Assembly (NCBI RefSeq): GCF_008704655.1 | Contig: NZ_CP023688.1 | Coordinates: 9,297,155 to 9,361,154 of the forward strand | Reading direction: 5' to 3' | DNA length: 64,000 nucleotides | Source: Streptomyces rimosus | GTDB taxonomy: Bacteria > Actinomycetota > Actinomycetes > Streptomycetales > Streptomycetaceae | In this document: one piece after another, positions 8,192-17,913 of the stretch | How the letters are laid out: each line of letters begins with the position of its first letter | How positions within the stretch are numbered: position 1 is the stretch's first letter | Translations under genes and position numbers: made by a program | The notes under the pieces: generated by a model | Database searches by the model: none | Told to the model about the DNA's origin: nothing | The model's input: the letters and a program-made list of their open reading frames with translations, nothing else

Positions 8192-8728
8192 TCAGCGGTG
8201 AAGGCGTGGAATGTTCCGTCTCTCAGCCCGACTGTCGGCCACCCGTGGTTCGTTCCGGGCCGGCTGCCCGTCGGGCGGGGGTGGCCCGGTGACCTCCACG
8301 TACGCCGGACGCAGCAGACGGTCACCGAGCCGGTAGCCGGGGCGCAGCACCTTCGTACAGGTCGGGTGCCTGGCCGTGGTGTCGAGGTGGTGGGTCACGG
8401 CTTCGTGCCGGGTGGGGTTGAACTTCTCTCCCTCCTCGCCGACTTCCTGCATTCCGAGCGTCGCGAGCTGGGTCTCCAGCGTGCCGGTGATGTCCTTGAG
8501 GCCCGGCGTCACGGGCTCGTGCTCGCACGCGCGGTCCACGGCGTCCAGTACCGGCAACAAGGCGGTCAGCACATTGGCCACGGCGGCCTCGCGCACGGCC
8601 AGCCGGTCCCGCCGCACCCGCTTGCGGTAGTTGTCGTATTCGGCCTTCACCCGCTGGAGATCCGCCGTGCGCTCCTCCAGCAGGCGCTGCAGTTCGGTGT
8701 TCTCCGTGCGCGGTCGGCCGTTGCCCAT
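8192..8728 (-). CDS. grpE: Nucleotide exchange factor GrpE
   Basis: The 178-residue protein has the GrpE pattern: a long N-terminal helix (LQRLLEERTADLQRVKAEYD then NYRKRVRRD) and a C-terminal beta domain ending in VLRPGYRLGDRLLRPAYVEV. GrpE releases ADP from DnaK. It starts two bases after the dnaK stop, so the two are translationally linked. The last 25 residues or so, after the VEVTG segment, run into the debris on the left and may not be native. The dnaK-grpE order, with a small J protein first, differs from the usual housekeeping dnaK-grpE-dnaJ-hspR operon, so this is probably an extra stress copy. Confidence 0.9.
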   Translation of the reverse strand: MGNGRPRTENTELQRLLEERTADLQRVKAEYDNYRKRVRRDRLAVREAAVANVLTALLPVLDAVDRACEHEPVTPGLKDITGTLETQLATLGMQEVGEEGEKFNPTRHEAVTHHLDTTARHPTCTKVLRPGYRLGDRLLRPAYVEVTGPPPPDGQPARNEPRVADSRAERRNIPRLHR

Positions 8729-8730
8729 GG

Positions 8731-10617
<1,887 letters not shown>

Positions 10618-10679
10618 CTTGTTCTCCTCCTCACGGTTGCCGGAAACTGCCGGGCTCGCGGATCCGGACGGCGTCCGCT

Positions 10680-11027
10680 TCAGGCTCTCCGCTCCCATCG
10701 GACCGGTCCCACTCGCAGCGGCGGCTCGGGCGGTACACCACCGTCCACCCGGACTGCCGCGACCCGGTGCACCGGGCGGGCCGGGGCCGGGTTCGGGGTG
10801 GGCACGGTGTGCTCGCGGTCGTAGGCGGCGCGCAGCCCGGGGTCGCGGAGGGTGTCGTAGGCGGCGCGCAGCCGGCCGTACCGCTCCGCCGTGTCGGTGT
10901 CGACACGCGTGTCGGGACGCAGTTCCCGCACGCGGGCACGGAAAGCGGAGGTGATCATCTCGGTCGTGGCCGAGGGGCGCACTCCGAGGATCGCGTACAA
11001 GTCCGTCGTCCGGTGCTGATCCCGCAC
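10680..11027 (-). CDS. Small J-domain protein (DnaJ/CbpA-like) with altered HPD motif
   Basis: The gene encodes a J domain of about 70 residues ([40 protein letters not shown]) and a short proline-rich tail. The GTG at 11027 is chosen because AGGAGG lies nine bases upstream; the GTG at 11045 is itself part of that ribosome site. The loop that should read HPD is RPD, so the histidine needed to stimulate Hsp70 ATPase in known J proteins is replaced by arginine. No Gly/Phe region, zinc finger or CTD follows. It is the first gene of the unit with dnaK and grpE. It could be a dedicated but weakened co-chaperone or a regulatory J-like protein. Confidence 0.8.
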   Translation of the reverse strand: MRDQHRTTDLYAILGVRPSATTEMITSAFRARVRELRPDTRVDTDTAERYGRLRAAYDTLRDPGLRAAYDREHTVPTPNPAPARPVHRVAAVRVDGGVPPEPPLRVGPVRWERRA

Positions 11028-11086
11028 TTCACGTCGCCTCCTCACCAGCCGCGAGCTGCGAGTTCGGACAGACTTGCCTATCGATA

Positions 11087-11116
11087 GAGATAAAACTTGA
11101 GCGGTACCTTGTCAAG
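11087..11116 (-). promoter_or_regulatory. Promoter-like site with HAIR-type inverted repeat upstream of the J-dnaK-grpE unit
   Basis: CTTGAGC (11096-11102), seven bases, then TGTCAAG (11110-11116) resembles the HspR operator HAIR (CTTGAGT-N7-ACTCAAG) in spacing and in the outer CTTGA bases. On the minus strand the same region gives TTGACA (11115-11110), a 17-base spacer and TATCTC (11092-11087). Repressor binding here would cover the -35 element. Confidence 0.5.
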
Positions 11117-11206
11117 GCCGCGGTCTGTGGAGCAGGCGCAAGGAGAAGGCGCACCGGGCTCCCGGGCCCGGACGGACGGAACCGATCGGACGAAATATGT
11201 ACGACG

Positions 11207-11395
11207 ATGCCCCTCCTTCGTGCGGATCCTTCGCGCGGAAGCCTTCCAGGGCTCGACCGGCTCGCCGGCAGGTACTCGGCACAGCCGCCGGACCGGCCGC
11301 CATGCCGCTCGACGCGCACCGGGACGACGGCAGCCCGGTCGTTCACTTCGACCTGCCCGGCGTCGATCCCGCCACCGTCGCCGAGGCTGTCCAGG
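11207..11395 (+). pseudogene. Broken Hsp20 gene, N-terminal part only
   Basis: One frame begins MPLLRADPSRGSLPGLDRLAGR, like the start of the intact Hsp20 at 13756. After a shift the next frame reads GTAAGPAAMPLDAHRDDGSP and HFDLPGVDPATV. The alpha-crystallin domain then stops matching near 11395. It is a third, truncated and frameshifted small heat-shock gene, divergent from the J-dnaK-grpE unit. Confidence 0.7.
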
Positions 11396-11746
11396 CCAGA
11401 CCTGCTGTCGTTGTGCGGACGCCGATTTTCCTGGCCGCGGCCCAGGCGACGTCCTCGGAAACTGGACCCCCTTCGGTGAGTTCGAGGATCTGGAGACCGC
11501 ACCGCCCGCCAGCGGGTTTCCGGCGGAATTTCCTGTCCCGAGCAGTCGAAGCGCGCCATCGGACGCAGGTCGGCTCGCAGTGCGGCCCTGGACCTTTCAA
11601 CTCTGCGAAAACCGGCCCCACCTGTCCAGCGAGGACGGTCGGGCCGGCATGTTTGTTGCGTTGTGGGCGCATCGCCCATCGAGGCCAAGCCGCTGTTCGT
11701 GGTGGTGGGTTGTGGCGGCATGGTCGGGCAGGGACGGCGGCGGCGG

Positions 11747-11908
11747 TCAGTGGTTGCCGAGGGCGGTCCGCAGCCGCTGGTGGTGGTCGAGGTCCTCGAA
11801 GATGTCGCGGTCGGGCGGGCCGGGGTTGCTGCGTCCGGCGTTCCAGGCCCAGGCGCTGGCGGCGATGCCGGTGGTCAGTGGGATGAGCAGCCACAGCAGG
11901 GCGCTCAC
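11747..11908 (-). CDS. 53-residue single-pass membrane protein downstream of Hsp20
   Basis: A GTG at 11908 is preceded by GAAGGAGG at good spacing. The product starts with a hydrophobic helix (LLWLLIPLTTGIAASAWAW) and ends with a charged tail containing DRDIFEDLDHHQRLRTALG. It lies 38 bases after the Hsp20 stop on the same strand and is probably cotranscribed. I do not recognise the family. The strong ribosome site, clean membrane helix and in-frame stop support a real gene. A role at the membrane under stress is inference from position. Confidence 0.65.
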   Translation of the reverse strand: MSALLWLLIPLTTGIAASAWAWNAGRSNPGPPDRDIFEDLDHHQRLRTALGNH

Positions 11909-11946
11909 GGTTCAACCTCCTTCGGTGGGGCGGGACGGGCGGCTTC

Positions 11947-12372
11947 TCAGGCCGTGAGCTGCTTGGGCGTGCTGCGGGAGACGGTGATCTTGCGGGGTTT
12001 GGCGTGTGCGGCCAGCGGGATGCGCAAGGTGAGCACGCCGTTGTCGTAGGCCGCTTCGGCGGCGGCGGTGTCCAGGGCGTCGGACAGGGGCAGGCGCCGG
12101 GCGAACTGGCCAGTGGGACGCTCGGTGAGCACGGCCCGGGCGTCGGCCGGGACCGGCGAGGGGCGCTCAGCACGGAGGGTCAGAGTGTTGCCTTCCGTGG
12201 CCAGTTCGATGCTGGAGCGGTCCATGCCCGGCAGGTCGAACTGTAGGTAGAGCGCCTCGTCGTCGCGCCAGACATCCGCCGGGATGACGGCGCCCGCCGA
12301 GGTCGTGGCGGTGTGTGCGAGCTGGTGCACCAGCCGGTCGAGACCGTCCGGGGCGCCGTTGCGCGCAAGCAT
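11947..12372 (-). CDS. Hsp20-family small heat-shock protein (first copy)
   Basis: A 141-residue protein with an alpha-crystallin domain: WRDDEALYLQFDLPGMD, NTLTLRAERPSPV, GQFARRLPLSDALD and the conserved YDNGVLTLRIPLA near the C-terminus. These proteins hold unfolding clients without ATP. The ATG follows GAAAGGAGAAC. It is transcribed leftward with the 53-residue membrane gene behind it. It is clearly diverged from the second Hsp20 at 13756, so this is not a recent duplication. A promoter-like TTGTCA-N17-TACATA lies about 85 bases upstream of the ATG. Confidence 0.93.
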   Translation of the reverse strand: MLARNGAPDGLDRLVHQLAHTATTSAGAVIPADVWRDDEALYLQFDLPGMDRSSIELATEGNTLTLRAERPSPVPADARAVLTERPTGQFARRLPLSDALDTAAAEAAYDNGVLTLRIPLAAHAKPRKITVSRSTPKQLTA

Positions 12373-12457
12373 TCCCCTGTTCTCCTTTCGCTTCAGATGT
12401 CACAGCCGTCGCAAGTGGCGGCGCTTGCCGCCTGAGCCACTTGCCCAGCCACGTATC

Positions 12458-12486
12458 TATGTAACTCACCGCAGATCTCTTGACAA
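12458..12486 (-). promoter_or_regulatory. Promoter-like elements for Hsp20 (minus strand)
   Basis: Read on the minus strand, TTGTCA (12486-12481), a 17-base spacer and TACATA (12463-12458). The -35 element is embedded in CTTGTCAAG, the same core seen upstream of the J-dnaK unit and, as CTTGTCAAC, upstream of the second Hsp20. A further CTTGCTC half-site lies 11 bases away. Confidence 0.45.
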
Positions 12487-12621
12487 GGCTGGACTGGAGC
12501 AAGTTGACAGCAGGAGACTCAATTTGTATGACGGTCGTGTCACTCGGTCGCGTCGACGGCCGCGCCTCTCCGCAGGCGGGTTCGGGGCTGCCGACGCAGG
12601 GAGTTGGAAGGGAGGCCGTTG

Positions 12622-13209
12622 GTGGCGGAAGGAACGAAGGCTGTCTGGCTGCTGGGGGCCCGCGGGGCCGCCGCGGTCGTGTTCGGTGTGCTGGCGCTGC
12701 TCTGGCCGCAGCTGACGGTGCTGGCCCTGGCCTTGGCATTCGGCGCGTACGCGCTGGTGGACGGGGTGATACTCCTGGGCGCGTCCTGGCGGAATCGCGG
12801 TGAGCGCTGGTCCGCCCTGGCTTGTGCGGCAGCCGGTGCGCTGAGCGTGGTGACCGCGATGGTGACTTCCCTGTGGCCGGGCCTGACGGCATTGGCGCTG
12901 GTGGTCATGGCAGGCGCCTGGGCCGTTGTCACGGGCTGCCTCGAACTGTGGGCCGCCCTCCGGATGCGGGGGGAGCTGCGGCACGCGTGGCTGTGGCTCG
13001 CCTCCGCCGTGGTGTCGGTGGTGGCGGGTGTGCTGCTGTGGCTGCGCCCGGATGCCGGCGCGGTGGTCATCTCTCTGGTTCTGGGGGTCTACGCGCTGGT
13101 CGCGGGCGGTGTGTGGCTGGCCTCGGCCTGGCGTGAGCACCGCGCGCACACCGGGCGCGAGCACCGGTCGTGGAGGCGGCCCGCCTCCGGGGCCCGCGTG
13201 GCCCACTGA
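12622..13209 (+). CDS. HdeD/DUF308-family membrane protein
   Basis: The 195-residue product is made of about six hydrophobic helices in three repeated pairs (for example GARGAAAVVFGVLALLWPQL and AVVSVVAGVLLWLRPDAG), with the paired-helix and W-P or R-P turn typical of the DUF308/HdeD family. It ends in a basic cytoplasmic tail. GTG 12622 is chosen over a TTG at 12604 because GGAAGGGAGG lies directly upstream of it. HdeD is tied to acid resistance in enterobacteria and is found with Hsp20 genes in heat-resistance islands. Its place between two Hsp20 genes here is the same association. Confidence 0.85.
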   Translation: MAEGTKAVWLLGARGAAAVVFGVLALLWPQLTVLALALAFGAYALVDGVILLGASWRNRGERWSALACAAAGALSVVTAMVTSLWPGLTALALVVMAGAWAVVTGCLELWAALRMRGELRHAWLWLASAVVSVVAGVLLWLRPDAGAVVISLVLGVYALVAGGVWLASAWREHRAHTGREHRSWRRPASGARVAH

Positions 13210-13290
13210 CGACTCCGGCCCTCGTACGTCCCGTCACGGCGCACCGCGGGCCGCCGCCTGCGGTGCGCCGAGGGAAAGTTCGCAAGGCGG

Positions 13291-13671
13291 GTGAGCATCG
13301 TGACACGGCTGTACGTCAAGGACGGCGATCTGGTGGTGCGCCTGCCCTGGCGGTGGGCGCTCGCGGCGCGGCGCGCCACCGTGCGCCTGCCGCTGGCTTC
13401 GGTGGGTGAGATCCGCGTGGAGCCGCACTGGTGGCGGGCGGTGCGCCCGCGCCCCGGGCGCGGTTACCGCTTCCGCCCGGGACGCTGGTGTGTGGGCGAG
13501 CTGGAGCAGGTCCACGGCCGGGACTTCGTCGCCCTGCGCACGCAGGGGCCGGTGCTCGTGGGATCGGCCTCCGGCCCCGACGCCCCCTATGCCCGTCTGG
13601 CGGTTTCGACACCGGACCCCGAAGGTGATGCGGCCTGGCTGCGACAGGCCACCAGGGCGGCACGAGGCTGA
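13291..13671 (+). CDS. Small hypothetical protein, possibly PH-like
   Basis: A 126-residue soluble protein rich in beta-strand patterns (RLYVKDGDLVVRLP, ASVGEIRVEPHWWRAVR, GELEQVHGRDFVALRTQGP), with no signal peptide or membrane helix. GTG 13291 or GTG 13300 could start it; no strong ribosome site decides. The strand pattern recalls bacterial PH-like domains but I cannot assign a family. It lies between the HdeD-like gene and the second Hsp20, all on the plus strand, and is likely part of the stress island. Confidence 0.65.
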   Translation: MSIVTRLYVKDGDLVVRLPWRWALAARRATVRLPLASVGEIRVEPHWWRAVRPRPGRGYRFRPGRWCVGELEQVHGRDFVALRTQGPVLVGSASGPDAPYARLAVSTPDPEGDAAWLRQATRAARG

Positions 13672-13679
13672 GTCGGGCC

Positions 13680-13708
13680 TTGTCAACTTTCCTCTGGCGG
13701 GGTATGTA
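13680..13708 (+). promoter_or_regulatory. Promoter-like elements for the second Hsp20
   Basis: TTGTCA (13680-13685), a 17-base spacer and TATGTA (13703-13708), 47 bases before the Hsp20 ATG at 13756. The spacing and -35 hexamer are the same as in the other Hsp20 promoter of this island. Confidence 0.5.
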
Positions 13709-13755
13709 AGAAGTAGAACGCACTATGCGGGACGATGTCGAAGGAGGGACGAGAC

Positions 13756-14178
13756 ATGCTGATGCGTACGGATCCCTTCCGCGAGCTCGACCGGCTCGTC
13801 GAGCGCGTCTGGGGTACGGCCGCGCGCCCGGCCAGCATGCCTCTGGATGCCTGGCGCGAGGGAGACGGCTTCTTCGTGGAGCTGGAACTGCCCGGTGTGG
13901 ACCCGGAGTCCATCGATCTCGATGTCGAGCGAAACGTCCTGACCGTGAAGGCCGAACGCAAGCCGACGTACGGCGAGAACACCGAGACGGTGATCACCGA
14001 GCGTCCCGTGGGGACGTTCAGCCGGCAGCTGTTCCTCGGTGAGACCCTCGACACCGGGAAGATCGAAGCCTCCTACGAGGCGGGCGTGCTGAAGCTGCGG
14101 GTCCCGGTCACCGAGCAGGCCAAGCCGCGCAAGATCGCCATCAGCGGCGGCGGTGACCGCAAGGAACTGGGCAGCTGA
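13756..14178 (+). CDS. Hsp20-family small heat-shock protein (second copy)
   Basis: A 140-residue alpha-crystallin protein: [14 protein letters not shown] at the N-terminus, [47 protein letters not shown] and [20 protein letters not shown] at the end. ATG 13756 is preferred because AAGGAGGG lies upstream; the ATG at 13735 would place that ribosome site inside the gene. It resembles Hsp18-type proteins of Streptomyces. A strong terminator-like hairpin follows 21 bases after the stop, so it is probably monocistronic. Confidence 0.95.
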   Translation: MLMRTDPFRELDRLVERVWGTAARPASMPLDAWREGDGFFVELELPGVDPESIDLDVERNVLTVKAERKPTYGENTETVITERPVGTFSRQLFLGETLDTGKIEASYEAGVLKLRVPVTEQAKPRKIAISGGGDRKELGS

Positions 14179-14199
14179 CGGCGGCAAGCCACGTCCGCA

Positions 14200-14229
14200 G
14201 GGCCCCGGGCCGGCCATGGCCCGGGGCCC
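14200..14229 (+). terminator. Strong hairpin after the second Hsp20 gene
   Basis: A perfect 12-base stem, GGGCCCCGGGCC (14200-14211) with GGCCCGGGGCCC (14218-14229), and a six-base loop, 21 bases after the Hsp20 stop. There is no T-run, as usual for Streptomyces. Confidence 0.75.
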
Positions 14230-14325
14230 TGTCGCTGTCCGGGACCCCCAGCGGTCGCCTGCGCTGTTGTGAGCGCGCGGTGAGCATAGGGACTGCCGTC
14301 CGAGCCTGTACGGGGAGCCGCGGGA

Positions 14326-14745
14326 AGTTGCTGGAGCTACTGGAAGGCGGGCCGCCGCAGAGCCGCCCGGTGCCGGCGACCGCCGACCTCGGCGAGGCGA
14401 TGGGCTGAGTGGGCGCGCTCGGCGGGGTCGAGGGCATCGTGTACAAGCCGGAGCGTCCGTACGCTGCCGGCCGTACGGCCTCCGGCTGGCTCAAGTGGAA
14501 ACGGCGCCACACCCTGGACATCGCCGTCCTCGGCGTCACCGGCACCAGCCCGGCCACCCAGGCCATCGCGCTCGGCCTGCCCCTCACCCGCGGCGCCCTG
14601 CAGGCTGTCGGGGTGAGCCTGCCGCTGCCGGCCGCACTGTGCCCACAGCTCACCGGCCTGCTGCACCCACAAGGCGGCGGGGCCCGCGGTCAGCTGCCGG
14701 GCACCGTCGGCGGCCTGCCAGGCGCCCCGCCGGTCAGCTGCTGAC
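14326..14745 (+). pseudogene. ATP-dependent DNA ligase remnant, copy 1
   Basis: The translated frame reads LLELLEGGPPQ, VPATADLGEAMG, an in-frame TGA at 14406, then GVEGIVYKPERPYAAGRTAS and WLKWKRRHTLDIAVLGVTG. EGIV-x-K and W-x-K-x-K are ligase motifs IV and V. The N-terminal adenylation lysine region is absent. Sequence related to this occurs again at 31333 and 50590, and an N-terminal piece of the same type at 40731. Confidence 0.75.
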
Positions 14746-14749
14746 GGCG

Positions 14750-15155
14750 GTGGAGCGGGTGCTCGCCCGCTACGCCGCCCACCTGCTGCTCACGACCCGC
14801 CAGATCTGTTACGCGCTTGTCTCGGACGACGTCCTGGCCAAGCAGGAGCGCACCTACAAGCGGACTGGTCGAGCTGTGCGGCATGGCTCGCCGCTCCGGC
14901 CGGATCCCTTGGAACGCGATCCGCGACGACACTGAGACCGCCGCCGAGCCGGTCGCCTTCACCAGTGTCGTCGACTTCCAGCAGGCGCAGCTCGAGGCGG
15001 CCCGCGCCTACCGGCTGGACCGTCAGGCGGGCCAGCCGGCTCGCATCGAGCTGTTCTGCGAGACCGCGGGCATGGTGCCGCAGCTGGCGGCCGTCGCCGA
15101 GCCGTTCGGTGTGCCGTGCTACTCGGGCTCCGGCTGCAACAGCCTGCCCGGCAAA
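14750..15155 (+). pseudogene. Frameshifted fragment of a conserved actinobacterial protein
   Basis: One frame reads ARYAAHLLLTTRQICYALVS. After a shift near 14870 the next continues LVELCGMARRSGRIPWNAIR, RAYRLDRQAGQPARIELFC and AVAEPFGVPCYSGSG. Motif style (E...G M.P Q...YSGSG) suggests a TOPRIM-like or plasmid-type protein but I cannot name it with certainty. The frame ends in unrelated sequence, so it is broken. Confidence 0.5.
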
Positions 15156-15364
15156 CGCGGCGCCGCCCACCGCGCCGCCGAAGGCGGGCATGCCGCGGTC
15201 CACGGCCGTGGCGACCCAGATGATGTCCTCGGCCAGCCGCAGCAGGACGAACGCCAACTCCGGGTCCGCGTCCGCCCGCCCGGCGGCCGCGGCGCCGCCA
15301 CCCGTCTGCAGCGCCAGGAGGTAGTCGAACCCCAGTTCCACATGGGCACGGCCTGAACGCCATG

Positions 15365-15392
15365 GCGCCCCGGGCCGGGAGGTCCGGGGCGC
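15365..15392 (-). terminator. Hairpin at the 3' side of the PAP2-like gene
   Basis: GCGCCCCGG (15365-15373) pairs perfectly with CCGGGGCGC (15384-15392) around a 10-base loop. It lies just past the stop of the minus-strand membrane gene at 15407. Confidence 0.65.
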
Positions 15393-15406
15393 TGTTGTCT
15401 GCCGGG

Positions 15407-15991
15407 TCAGGCCAGGAGGAACGCGGCGGCGGTGATGGCGCCGCAGGACGCGCCGGCTACGGTCTGTGCGATGGTGTGGTAGGCCAGCGTGACCCGGGAC
15501 CAGCACACCGCGAGGGTGAGCAGGTAGGCCAGTAGCCACCAGGGGGAGTGCACGACGGCGAGCAGGGCGGGGACCGCGGAGGCTACGGCGGAGTCCACGG
15601 AGATCTTCCAGACCGTGTTGACGGCCAGGAGGACCACGGTCATGGCCCACAGGGCGAGCATGGCGACGAGGATGCCGGTTGGGGCGTGGCCGAGGACCAT
15701 GACGAGCGCCCCGAGCCCGACGGACGTCAGGATCACCAGGAAGATGGGGCCGCGCTTCGTACGGTCGACGACGTGCCGGTCACCCCAGGTACCGCGCTTG
15801 CGCTGCCACTCGATGTACCCGGCCGGGACGATACCGGCGCACAGCGCGCCGAGCAGGCCCCACGGCAGGCCGGTCCAGTCGCCCGCGGCCGCCCAGCCGA
15901 TGCCCGACATGCCCGCCACGAGGACGTTGCGGGGCTGAAGCGTGTCGGTCACGGCGCGCGCGGCCGTCGTGGTCGAAGCGGTGGTCGTCAT
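15407..15991 (-). CDS. PAP2-like integral membrane protein
   Basis: A 194-residue protein with about five hydrophobic helices. The C-terminal half contains WKISVDSAVAS and SRVTLAYHTIAQTVAG, which line up with the SGH-like and R-x5-H PAP2 (phosphatidate phosphatase) motifs, though the first motif is altered (SVD rather than SGH), so activity is uncertain. ATG 15991 follows GGAGACAAATGT. PAP2 proteins dephosphorylate lipid phosphates at the membrane. No operon partner is visible. Confidence 0.6.
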   Translation of the reverse strand: MTTTASTTTAARAVTDTLQPRNVLVAGMSGIGWAAAGDWTGLPWGLLGALCAGIVPAGYIEWQRKRGTWGDRHVVDRTKRGPIFLVILTSVGLGALVMVLGHAPTGILVAMLALWAMTVVLLAVNTVWKISVDSAVASAVPALLAVVHSPWWLLAYLLTLAVCWSRVTLAYHTIAQTVAGASCGAITAAAFLLA

Positions 15992-16632
15992 ACATTTGTC
16001 TCCGCGGTGTTGAGCAGGTCCTGCACTTGTGTGCCTAATAGTGGCGGGGTGGTGCTCCCTGCGCGGCCACCGGGGGCATCCTCGTATCCGGGAGAGCCGC
16101 TGGTGCTGCGGCGCAGACACCTGATGCGGCTGCGCCGCCGCTTGTCAGCACGATCGCCGTCAGCCCGTAGCGACCCTGGACCTGGAGACGGGCCGGTCCA
16201 CCATCGTTCGCTGACCGGGGGGAAGGTGCCGACTCACGCGAAAGGTCCTGCGCCTTTGCAGTTCGTGTTCCGGGTGCCTTGCACCCGCTGCGCCACACAG
16301 CCCGACGTAAGCGCATGCCAGAGCCCCCGCCATCAGGACACCGGCGTGAGAAGGCAACGGACGCTGAGCCGCGAGTCGGCACCCTGGTCGATGTCGGCGT
16401 CCAGGACATCAGCCTCCTGGACGAGCCCGAAGCCGACCGCTGTCCGACCGGCGCCCCGCTCCAGGCGGCCGAGCAGTCCTTCAGCGGCCTCTTCTTCCAA
16501 ATCACGGGCCTGTAGGGGCGCGCCTCCGCTCAGGACCGCGGCGCGCGGCGTCACGGGTCGGCCCGCACGAATATCGCGTGTGCGGACAACCGTAGGGCGG
16601 TTTTCCCCCTCTTGCTGCTGGAAGGGGGTGCC
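15992..16632. other. Stretch without a supported gene
   Basis: Frames exist on both strands between the PAP2-like gene and the surface-protein gene, but none has a convincing start, ribosome site or recognisable domain. A plus-strand frame at about 16330-16515 and its minus-strand complement are both low-evidence. I see no RNA gene or repeat here. Confidence 0.4.
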
Positions 16633-17913
16633 GTGAACGGTAGACGGATGCTGGTGACGGTGACGGCCGGGGCCGTGCTGTACGGGGGCGCGGTGGCTGC
16701 GCCCGCCGCGGCCGACGGTGGCCGGCGGCAGGTGACCGTATGGGTCGACGACATGGGCCAGCGGCCGGGCGGGCTGCTCCAGGTCACCGTGGACGGTCTG
16801 GGACGTCTGAACGCCCGGCAGAAGGTCATCGCCTCCTCCCCGGCCTTCGCCGGGCCCGCCCGGCTCACCGAGTACTCGACGGGCGTCGCGGGGGATCACA
16901 GTCTGCTGGCCAGGGCCGCCGTCGCGATGTCTGCGCGCCCGGGCCGTTATCCGGTGCGCATCGCGTTGGACGGCCGGACGGTGGCCAAGAGCACCGTCCA
17001 GGTGGTGCCCGCCAAGCGGCCGGAGTTCTCTGTCTCTCAGACCCCCGGCTCGCCGCAGCGCCCCGGCGAACAGCTCGGGGTGTCCTATGACGACCTCTAC
17101 CCCGGCGAGACCGGTCGCACCTTCACCGTGCGTTCCGCGGCGTTCGACAAACCGGTCACGCTCACCCATGACCCCGACGGGCCGGACTGGAACAACCCGC
17201 GTTTGTTCGACGCCGTTCCGGCGGTCTCCCGGCGGGCGAAGGACGGCGTTTATACGGTTACGCTGCATGCTCCCTCCGGACACGTGCTCGCACGGAAGCG
17301 GATCACGGTGCGCGCGTCGCGGCCCGGCGACCACGACTACCGCGGCAATGCGCGCGGCCCGTTCTTCTTCGGCCGCTCCGGCAGCGCCGATGAGGCGAAG
17401 AATCATTACCGCACCCAGCCCGGCGGAACGTTCAACGTGCTGTGGAAGGACGAGTTCCCCGACGCGGGCGAGGAGACGACGCTGACCGCCACCTCTCCCG
17501 CCTTCCAGCGCCCGGTGCGGCTGGAGCGCGATGACAGCAAGGCGGCCGACGGTGATGAACCGCGCTACTACGCCCCCGCGCGCATCCGCCCGGACCTGGC
17601 TCCCGGCTCGTACCCGGTCACCGTGGTCAGCCACCACGGACGCGTGAAGAAGACCAGCCAGGTCGTCGTCACGGGCACCGGCACAGATACCGGCACCGGA
17701 AGCACCAGTGGCCCAGGCACCGGAAGCACCACTGGAACCAAGAGCACCACTGGTACCCCCGGCACCACAGGCAAGAACAAGACCGCCGCCGCCCCGGACA
17801 AGCCGGACAAGGACGACTCCGGACACCCGGCCGTGCTCGCCGGCGCGGGAGCGGGAGCGGCGGCAACGGCCGGCGTGGGTTTCGTGCTGTGGCGCCGCCG
17901 CACGGCACGCTGA
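16633..17913 (+). CDS. Secreted, membrane-anchored surface protein with Thr/Gly-rich stalk
   Basis: GTG 16633 follows GAAGGGGG and gives 426 residues. The order is: signal peptide (VTVTAGAVLYGGAVAAPAAA), an exported region of beta-rich repeats (about residues 30-340, with recurring V-T-x-x-S-x-A-F and P-G-x-Y-P-V patterns), a Thr-Gly-Ser-Pro stalk (about 345-390), a Lys/Asp-rich spacer, a hydrophobic helix (AGAGAGAAATAGVGFVLW) and a terminal RRR cluster. No LPXTG motif is visible, so it is probably held by the C-terminal helix. The family looks like Streptomyces hypothetical cell-surface proteins with Ig-like modules. Its ligand is unknown. Confidence 0.8.
   Translation: MNGRRMLVTVTAGAVLYGGAVAAPAAADGGRRQVTVWVDDMGQRPGGLLQVTVDGLGRLNARQKVIASSPAFAGPARLTEYSTGVAGDHSLLARAAVAMSARPGRYPVRIALDGRTVAKSTVQVVPAKRPEFSVSQTPGSPQRPGEQLGVSYDDLYPGETGRTFTVRSAAFDKPVTLTHDPDGPDWNNPRLFDAVPAVSRRAKDGVYTVTLHAPSGHVLARKRITVRASRPGDHDYRGNARGPFFFGRSGSADEAKNHYRTQPGGTFNVLWKDEFPDAGEETTLTATSPAFQRPVRLERDDSKAADGDEPRYYAPARIRPDLAPGSYPVTVVSHHGRVKKTSQVVVTGTGTDTGTGSTSGPGTGSTTGTKSTTGTPGTTGKNKTAAAPDKPDKDDSGHPAVLAGAGAGAAATAGVGFVLWRRRTAR

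Noticed and set aside
12479..12509. CTTGACA-N11-GAGCAAG as a second HAIR operator
   Set aside because: The spacing is 11 rather than 7 and the right half is poor, so it is mentioned only as part of the promoter region.
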